DNA of 64,000 nt from SIG480 sp045595365 (GTDB lineage: Bacteria; Bacillota; Clostridia; Oscillospirales; JAAYXM01), in the NCBI GenBank assembly GCA_045595365.1, contig JAZOAI010000011.1:1-64000 (forward strand), in the 5' to 3' direction. The notes beneath the pieces were generated by a model that saw only the letters and a program-made list of their open reading frames with translations, ran no database searches and had not been told where the DNA came from. A program made the translations under genes and the position numbers. This document shows, one piece after another, positions 59,002 to 64,000 of the stretch. The first letter of the stretch is position 1. Each line of letters opens with the position of its first letter.

Positions 59002-60819
59002 ATGACTGCTAAGGAAAAAGCTTTGAAGCTGCCGCAGAGCCCGGGAGTTTATATTATGCTCAATTCCGACAAGGAAATCATATACGTCGGAAAAGCAAAA
59101 AAACTCTACAACAGGGTCAATTCATACTTTAGAGCAAACGCTACTCACAATTCAAAAACAAGGCTGATGGTTTCCCAGATATGCGATTTTGATTATATAA
59201 TCACAGATACGGAGTTTGAGGCGCTTGTTCTTGAAAATTCCCTCATAAAACGCCATAAGCCAAAATATAACATTCTCCTCAAGGATGATAAGGGTTATCC
59301 GTTTATCAGACTCTCCGTGAAAGAAGAATATCCGAGATTTTCAATAGTGTCAAAGGTCGCAGATGACGGTGCAGAGTATTTTGGGCCTTATGGCGGCCGT
59401 GTGGAATCCCGGCGCGCAATCGAGACCGTGTCGGAGCTTTTGCGCCTTCCCGTGTGCAGCAGGAAATTCCCGCGGGACATTGGCAGAGGCAGGCCGTGCT
59501 TAAACAGCCATATAGGCAGGTGTGATGCGCTCTGCGCGGGGCAGATTTCGAAAGAAGAGTACAGAGAACGTATCTCAAGAGCGGCTATGATTCTCTCGGG
59601 GAAAACTGAAGATGTCCTGGGCGTGCTTGAAGAAAAAATGCTTATGCATGCTGAAAAACTCGAATTTGAGCTTGCTGGAAAGCTTCGCGATGAAATCCGT
59701 TCAATAAATGCGCTTGCTACAAAACAAAAGATTATTTCAAGCATGATGTCAGATACGGACATTATAGCTCTTTATGCGGGAGAAAACAAAACGTTTTTTT
59801 CAATTCTTCATTATATCGACGGCGCTTTGCTTGAGAGCGAAACGAAGGTGATTGATACTCCTGTGTATGGCGAGCTATCTGAACTTATGGAAGAGTTTTT
59901 GCTGAGATATTATTCGGGAAGAACAAAGCTCCCGAGGGAAATTTACATTCAACACGTTCTTCCGTCTGTGCAGGTTCTTTCGGATTGGCTCTCGGAGCTT
60001 TCTGAGAGGCGTGTGCGCGTAATTTGCCCGCAGCGCGGGGAAAAACTCAAACTCATAAAAATGGCCGCTAAAAACGCCGAAGAAAAGGCGGCTGTTTCGA
60101 TAAATAAAGAGGAAAAAACTTCAAGGATACTCGAAGATATTAAGAAAATTCTTGCGCTTGATGATTTTCCGAAAAGAATAGAGGCTTACGATATTTCCAA
60201 TCTTGCAGGAAAAGAAATGGTCGGAGGGATGGTTGTTTTCTTAAACGGTGCGCCGGCACGCCGGGAGTATAAGCGGTTTAAGATAAAAACGCTTACCAAT
60301 CAGGACGACCCGCGCGCGATGCGCGAGATGCTTTCACGTCGTTTTTTGCGTTATAAGAGCGGGGATGAGAGCTTTGCAAGCCGGCCTGATCTCATTCTTC
60401 TCGACGGCGGGATTACTCAGGTGCGAGCGGTTTCGGCACTGTTTGAAGAATCGGGGATTGATGTTTCGCTGTTTGGTATGGTCAAAGATGACAAGCATAT
60501 GACGCGCGCGATAATAGATGCTTCAGGTCGTGAGATTGGAATATCTGCAAACCCGGCGGTTTTTCGCTTTTTTGCAACACTTCAGGATGAGGTCCATAGG
60601 TATTCCATTGAATATCACAAGAAGCTCCGCGCAAAGAGCATGACCGCAAGCGAGCTGACGAAAATAGAAGGAATCGGAAAAAAACGCGCGATTGCGCTTC
60701 TTCAGCATTTTAAAAGTATAGATAAAGTGAAAATAGCGGAAGTTTCAGAGCTTTCGGAGATTTTGTCGAAAAGTGCTGCAGAAGCGGTTTATCAGTATTA
60801 TCATAGCGGGGAGGAATGA
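59002..60819 (+). CDS. uvrC: excinuclease ABC subunit C
   Basis: The nucleotide-excision-repair endonuclease of 605 aa. The N-terminal GIY-YIG nuclease (SPGVYIMLN, IIYVGKAKKLYNRV), the Cys-rich GRPCLNSHIGRCDALCAG, the UvrB-contact motif, the RNase H-like domain (AYDISNLAGKEMVGGMVVF) and the C-terminal helix-hairpin-helix (IEGIGKKRAIALLQHF) are all present. I chose the ATG at 59002 with GGGTG upstream; the longer upstream reading is not supported. Its stop is 2 nt from the rsmD start. Confidence 0.95.
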   Translation: MTAKEKALKLPQSPGVYIMLNSDKEIIYVGKAKKLYNRVNSYFRANATHNSKTRLMVSQICDFDYIITDTEFEALVLENSLIKRHKPKYNILLKDDKGYPFIRLSVKEEYPRFSIVSKVADDGAEYFGPYGGRVESRRAIETVSELLRLPVCSRKFPRDIGRGRPCLNSHIGRCDALCAGQISKEEYRERISRAAMILSGKTEDVLGVLEEKMLMHAEKLEFELAGKLRDEIRSINALATKQKIISSMMSDTDIIALYAGENKTFFSILHYIDGALLESETKVIDTPVYGELSELMEEFLLRYYSGRTKLPREIYIQHVLPSVQVLSDWLSELSERRVRVICPQRGEKLKLIKMAAKNAEEKAAVSINKEEKTSRILEDIKKILALDDFPKRIEAYDISNLAGKEMVGGMVVFLNGAPARREYKRFKIKTLTNQDDPRAMREMLSRRFLRYKSGDESFASRPDLILLDGGITQVRAVSALFEESGIDVSLFGMVKDDKHMTRAIIDASGREIGISANPAVFRFFATLQDEVHRYSIEYHKKLRAKSMTASELTKIEGIGKKRAIALLQHFKSIDKVKIAEVSELSEILSKSAAEAVYQYYHSGEE

Positions 60820-60821
60820 AT

Positions 60822-61358
60822 ATGCGGGTTATTTCCGGAACGGCGCGCGGCAGGGTGCTAAAAACACTTGAAGGGCAGGACACCCGCCCCACAACCGATA
60901 AGGTTAAAGGCTCAATCTTTAATATAATTCAGTTTGAGATTGAAGGCAAACGCGTGCTTGACCTTTTTTCCGGAAGCGGACAGCTTGCGATTGAAGCCGT
61001 CAGCCGTGGGGCAAAAACTGCCGTTGCAGCGGATAATTCAAAGGCAGCCGCAGAGATAATTAAGGAAAATATAAAGCGTTGCGGATTTGAGAATAAGATC
61101 AGCATTTGCCGCGGTGACTACTCGCAAGTATTGACAAAAGGCGCAAAATATGATGTAATATTTTTAGACCCTCCGTATGAAAGCAATCTTCTTGATAAAG
61201 CACTTGAAATGATAACTAAATTTGACATATTGTCAGAAAATGGTATAATAATATGTGAAACTGATGCTTCGACGGATGTTGCAGGAGCTTTGCCGGAAAG
61301 CTATTCGTTTAAGGAGTATAGATACGGCAGAATCAAGCTTACGGTGATTCGCAACTGA
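60822..61358 (+). CDS. rsmD: 16S rRNA (guanine-N2) methyltransferase RsmD
   Basis: A protein of 178 aa: MRVISGTARGRVL, DTRPTTDKVKGSIFN, the SAM motif DLFSGSGQLAIEA and catalytic IFLDPPYE. It methylates G966 of 16S rRNA in E. coli. The ATG at 60822 lies 7 nt after GGAGG (in the uvrC tail); an overlapping ATG at 60816 is too close to it. Confidence 0.95.
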   Translation: MRVISGTARGRVLKTLEGQDTRPTTDKVKGSIFNIIQFEIEGKRVLDLFSGSGQLAIEAVSRGAKTAVAADNSKAAAEIIKENIKRCGFENKISICRGDYSQVLTKGAKYDVIFLDPPYESNLLDKALEMITKFDILSENGIIICETDASTDVAGALPESYSFKEYRYGRIKLTVIRN

Positions 61359-61381
61359 CAAAGGCTTGTGGGGTAGTAAAT

Positions 61382-61873
61382 ATGAAAATTGCAGTATATC
61401 CCGGTAGTTTTGACCCGGTTACAAAAGGGCATCTTGATATTATCGAGCGTGCATCTGCGATATTTGACAAGGTTGTAGTTGTTGTTATGGTCAACAGCAA
61501 GAAGAAGCCCGCTTTTTCCTTGGAGGAAAGAAGTGATTTTCTCCAAAGATGCACAGATAAATACAACAACGTTGAAATCAGGTCTTCCGACTCTTTGCTT
61601 GCGGAGTGGGTTAATTCCGTGGGCGACTGTGTTCTTATAAAAGGGCTCAGAGCTGTTAGTGATTTTGAAAGCGAATTCCAGATGGCTCTCATCAACAGAA
61701 AGCTTAATCCGAAGCTTGAAACTCTGTTTTTGCCTACATCGGAGGAGCATTTGTATCTCTCATCGAGCGTTGTTAAGGAAGTATGTTCATTAGGCGGAGA
61801 TATTTCATCCTTTGTGGATGAAGAAATACTTGAGGATGTAAAAATCAGATTTATGAGGGGAGAAGAGAAGTAA
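61382..61873 (+). CDS. coaD: phosphopantetheine adenylyltransferase
   Basis: The penultimate CoA synthesis enzyme of 163 aa, a nucleotidyltransferase with AVYPGSFDPVTKGHLDIIERA (ATP-binding) and the C-terminal YLSSSVVKEV. The rsmD-coaD pairing is common in Firmicutes. Its stop overlaps the next start (TAATG). Confidence 0.97.
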   Translation: MKIAVYPGSFDPVTKGHLDIIERASAIFDKVVVVVMVNSKKKPAFSLEERSDFLQRCTDKYNNVEIRSSDSLLAEWVNSVGDCVLIKGLRAVSDFESEFQMALINRKLNPKLETLFLPTSEEHLYLSSSVVKEVCSLGGDISSFVDEEILEDVKIRFMRGEEK

Positions 61874-62358
61874 TGGCAAGCGGAATTGATGAATTGGTAA
61901 ATATGCTTTATGACATGGTGTCTGAGGCGTGGGCACTTCCTTTCGGCGCCGAAAAGTGCCTTTTGGAGAGGGAAAAGGTTCTCGACCTTATTGATGAGAT
62001 TCGCGTTAATCTCCCGAAGGACCTTGAACAGGCGCGCACAATAGTTGATAACAGAAATGAAATTCTTTCTCTTGCAAAGAGAGAGGCGGAGTCAATCAAG
62101 GCTGCGGCAGAAGAACGCGCGCGTCATATGGTTGCAGAGGATGAAATAGTAATTTCATCTAAGCAGAAGGCAAGCGAAATAATGGCGGTTGCCGAAACAA
62201 AGTCTAAGGAGCTTCGCCGTGCTGCGAACGATTATGCGGAGGATACACTTCGCAGGCTTGAAACGGTCATTGAGCAGGCGCTGAATGAAACTCGTGAGTC
62301 AAGAAAGCAGTTTAAGACTGCAGTAGTAAAAACAAACAATCCGGAGTCTGAAAATTAA
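61873..62358 (+). CDS. conserved coiled-coil protein
   Basis: 161 aa. A short N-terminus, then heptad-rich alpha-helix (about 45-145, with SLAKREAESIKAAAEERAR and ASEIMAVAETKSKELRRAA), Ala/Glu/Lys-rich with no membrane segment. Such proteins after coaD in Clostridia are often labelled ATPase-related, which I do not support. A scaffold role is possible but unproven. It is translationally coupled to coaD. Confidence 0.75.
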   Translation: MASGIDELVNMLYDMVSEAWALPFGAEKCLLEREKVLDLIDEIRVNLPKDLEQARTIVDNRNEILSLAKREAESIKAAAEERARHMVAEDEIVISSKQKASEIMAVAETKSKELRRAANDYAEDTLRRLETVIEQALNETRESRKQFKTAVVKTNNPESEN

Positions 62359-62370
62359 GAAAATTAACTT

Positions 62371-62404
62371 AAAAGGCTGCATCTTTTTAAGATGCAGCCT
62401 TTTG
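62371..62404. terminator. bidirectional terminator before pfkA
   Basis: A perfect 15-bp stem, AAAAGGCTGCATCTT with AAGATGCAGCCTTTT, with A- and T-rich flanks. It lies between the coiled-coil gene and convergent pfkA. Confidence 0.9.
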
Positions 62405-62414
62405 CTATGTTTTT

Positions 62415-63386
62415 CTATATGGACATAATTTTCGATGTGATGTACATATCTTCCTGAATGTCCTTTTTCATTTCAAGTGCCGTATTTATGTCAATGTTGC
62501 ATAAGTTACCGTCTTTTAAGCATACAACGCGGTTCGTTTCGCCTGCCATAAGAGTGTGAACGGCATATTCGCCGAAACGGCTTGCCATAACACGGTCACG
62601 CGCGGTCGGGCTTCCTCCGCGCTGAATGTGGCCGAGGATAGTCAGCCTTGTATCAATTCCTGTTTCCTCAATTATGCGATTTGTTATATCAATCGAGCTT
62701 CCGACACCCTCCGCCTGAATTATAATGTAGTGGGAGCGCTTGTTGATTCGACCTGCACGGATTTTTTCTACAACGTCGCGATGAAAATCAAACGGCTTTT
62801 CAGGAACAAGAACAGCCTGCGCTCCGCACGCGATTCCGACATGAAGAGCGAGATGCCCGGCGTTGTGGCCCATAACCTCAACAACAGAACAACGCTCGTG
62901 TGACTGCATTGTGTCGCGAAGCTTATCAATAGCTTCAAGAGCTGTGTTGCAGGCCGTGTCAAAGCCTATGCTGTATTGGGTTGAGGTTATATCATTATCA
63001 ATGGTAGCGGGAACGCCTATGGTGTGAATCCCGTTGTTTGCAAGCTCACGTGCGCCTCTGAATGTGCCGTCGCCGCCAATGGCTACGATGCCGTCTAATC
63101 CGAGGTATTTGCAAGTGGAAACTGCCTTCTGGACTCCTGCATCCGTCATAAATTCCGGGCAACGCGCAGTGAAGAGCATTGTTCCGCCTTTTGAAATGAT
63201 ACCGTTAACGCTTCGCGCATTAAGCTCAACTACGTCTCCGTTTATGAGGCCGTTATAACCACGGCGGATGCCGAGACACGTGATGCCGTGATATGCGGCG
63301 GTTCTTGCAACAGCGCGGATAGCAGCATTCATGCCCGGAGCATCGCCTCCGCTCGTAAGGACACCGATAGTTTTTATGGAAGACAT
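62415..63386 (-). CDS. pfkA: ATP-dependent 6-phosphofructokinase
   Basis: The glycolytic kinase of 323 aa. GVLTSGGDAPGMNAAIRAV, IAIGGDGTFRGA (Gly, not Asp, after GGDG, so ATP rather than pyrophosphate use), GVPATIDNDITSTQYSIGFDTA and EVMGHNAGHLALHVG are normal. It is a single gene with its own promoter. Confidence 0.96.
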   Translation of the reverse strand: MSSIKTIGVLTSGGDAPGMNAAIRAVARTAAYHGITCLGIRRGYNGLINGDVVELNARSVNGIISKGGTMLFTARCPEFMTDAGVQKAVSTCKYLGLDGIVAIGGDGTFRGARELANNGIHTIGVPATIDNDITSTQYSIGFDTACNTALEAIDKLRDTMQSHERCSVVEVMGHNAGHLALHVGIACGAQAVLVPEKPFDFHRDVVEKIRAGRINKRSHYIIIQAEGVGSSIDITNRIIEETGIDTRLTILGHIQRGGSPTARDRVMASRFGEYAVHTLMAGETNRVVCLKDGNLCNIDINTALEMKKDIQEDMYITSKIMSI

Positions 63387-63429
63387 TATAAGATCAACCT
63401 CTCAAATTAGTATTTGAATCAATATATAA

Positions 63430-63458
63430 ATTATATAATTGTTTGAAGAAAATGTAAA
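63430..63458 (-). promoter_or_regulatory. pfkA promoter
   Basis: On the minus strand, -35 TTTACA (63453-63458), a 17-bp spacer and a perfect -10 TATAAT (63430-63435), placed 44 bp before the start codon. Confidence 0.7.
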
Positions 63459-63474
63459 GTAAAATTGGCGATGT

Positions 63475-64000
63475 TTATTCTTTTGACGCTGCGTCTTTTA
63501 GGACTACATTGTCACTGCCGAGAATTTCCCGAAGGCGGTTTAGAAGCGTAACGTCACTTGAAATGTGCGTTCTCAGGCGCTTTTTTGTGCTTTCGTAATA
63601 AAGAATTGTTTCAAGCTCTCCCGGAAATGCCGAGATTATGGCACGTATGGATTTTGCGTTCTGACATTCTTCATCGGGAAGTCTCAGGTAAAGACGCTTG
63701 CACTCAGAAGTTTCGGTTTCAATGTTATTATATTCGCTTATTCCGCGTATTTCATCACATATAAGCTGCGGAGAAGAATCCTCGCGAACGCTTATTCTTG
63801 CGCGGACAGTAACAATGGCATTTTCGCTGAGAAGATGCTGATGCTTTTCAAGAACCTTTGGGAATATGATACATTCAATGGAGTTTACGGTCCCTTCAAG
63901 CGTCATATATGCCATCATTGAATTGTTTTTTGTTGTTTTGAGCTTTACCGATGAAACACAGCCTGCAACAAAAACCGAATCGCCGTCACTATGTTTGTCC
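63475..64000 (-). CDS. dnaE: DNA polymerase III alpha subunit, C-terminal part (cut by window end)
   Basis: About 174 residues of the C-terminus. The OB-fold region VSSVKLKTTKNNSMMAYMTLEGTVN followed by IECIIFPKVLEKHQHLL is typical of DnaE. The reading frame stays open to position 64000, so the gene continues beyond the window; an apparent start at 63918 is internal. The polymerase domains lie outside the window. Confidence 0.9.
   Translation of the reverse strand, partial: DKHSDGDSVFVAGCVSSVKLKTTKNNSMMAYMTLEGTVNSIECIIFPKVLEKHQHLLSENAIVTVRARISVREDSSPQLICDEIRGISEYNNIETETSECKRLYLRLPDEECQNAKSIRAIISAFPGELETILYYESTKKRLRTHISSDVTLLNRLREILGSDNVVLKDAASKE

Noticed and set aside
1..64000. CRISPR array, prophage or insertion sequence
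   Set aside because: No regularly spaced repeats, no cas, transposase, integrase or phage structural genes were recognised.

Overview
The window looks like a chromosomal segment of an anaerobic, spore-forming Firmicute of the class Clostridia, probably near Oscillospiraceae/Ruminococcaceae. The evidence is the sporulation genes (spoIIAA-spoIIAB-sigF, spoVG, a ylbJ-like gene, a ylmC/ymxH-like gene), low-GC Gram-positive regulatory RNAs (T-box, lysine and ZTP riboswitches), a CIRCE element at groESL, strong AGGAGG ribosome binding sites, and oxygen-sensitive enzymes (indolepyruvate:ferredoxin oxidoreductase, rubrerythrin, formate-THF ligase). The genus cannot be fixed from the sequence alone.

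Layout. 0-0.65 kb (minus): one intact tRNA-Trp preceded by two decayed tandem copies, all behind one promoter. 0.7-4.9 kb: copper-type P1B ATPase, rubrerythrin and a DUF1015 protein. 5.0-12.65 kb: a T-box leader, probably reading tyrosyl-tRNA, followed by acyl-CoA ligase, Na+/solute symporter, iorA, iorB, a phenylacetate-CoA-ligase-like gene and a tandem ACT-domain protein; together they suggest an aryl-acid salvage route to aromatic amino acids. 12.7-16.5 kb: diacylglycerol glycosyltransferase, spoVG, murC and a CPBP protease-like protein. 16.5-29.7 kb: a long purine operon under a ZTP riboswitch (purE-C-F-M-N, a PurO-type IMP cyclohydrolase, a stand-alone AICAR formyltransferase, purD, purL, fhs). 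Its PurF lacks the glutaminase catalytic residues.

29.7-31.9 kb (minus): a NhaC-family transporter under a lysine riboswitch. 31.9-33.4 kb (minus): the spoIIA operon. 33.5-37.1 kb: pyrophosphatase, a divergent PAP2 protein, tex and a small tautomerase. 37.1-40.6 kb is an accessory stretch: AT-rich genes framed by a repeated intergenic sequence, a 52-bp palindromic repeat, a YeiH-type transporter, an NSS-family transporter and a second GC-rich repeat, ending at a neutral-ceramidase-like gene.

42.0-64.0 kb is mostly conserved housekeeping: groES-groEL (minus), a THUMP methyltransferase and a class A penicillin-binding protein (minus), ylmC-like, rpsB-tsf, a small Cys-rich protein, ylbJ-like, rlmB, a catalytically degenerate P-type-ATPase-like membrane protein, era, recO, mutS2, a Crh-like HPr with Arg at position 15, uvrC, rsmD, coaD, a coiled-coil protein, pfkA (minus) and the 3' part of dnaE (minus, running off the window).

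The best candidates for something new are the tyrosine T-box/aryl-acid operon, the glutaminase-dead PurF combined with the split PurO/AICARFT pair, the pseudo-P-type ATPase between rlmB and era, and the repeat-framed cassettes at 37-39 kb. No phage, insertion sequence transposase or CRISPR array was seen.
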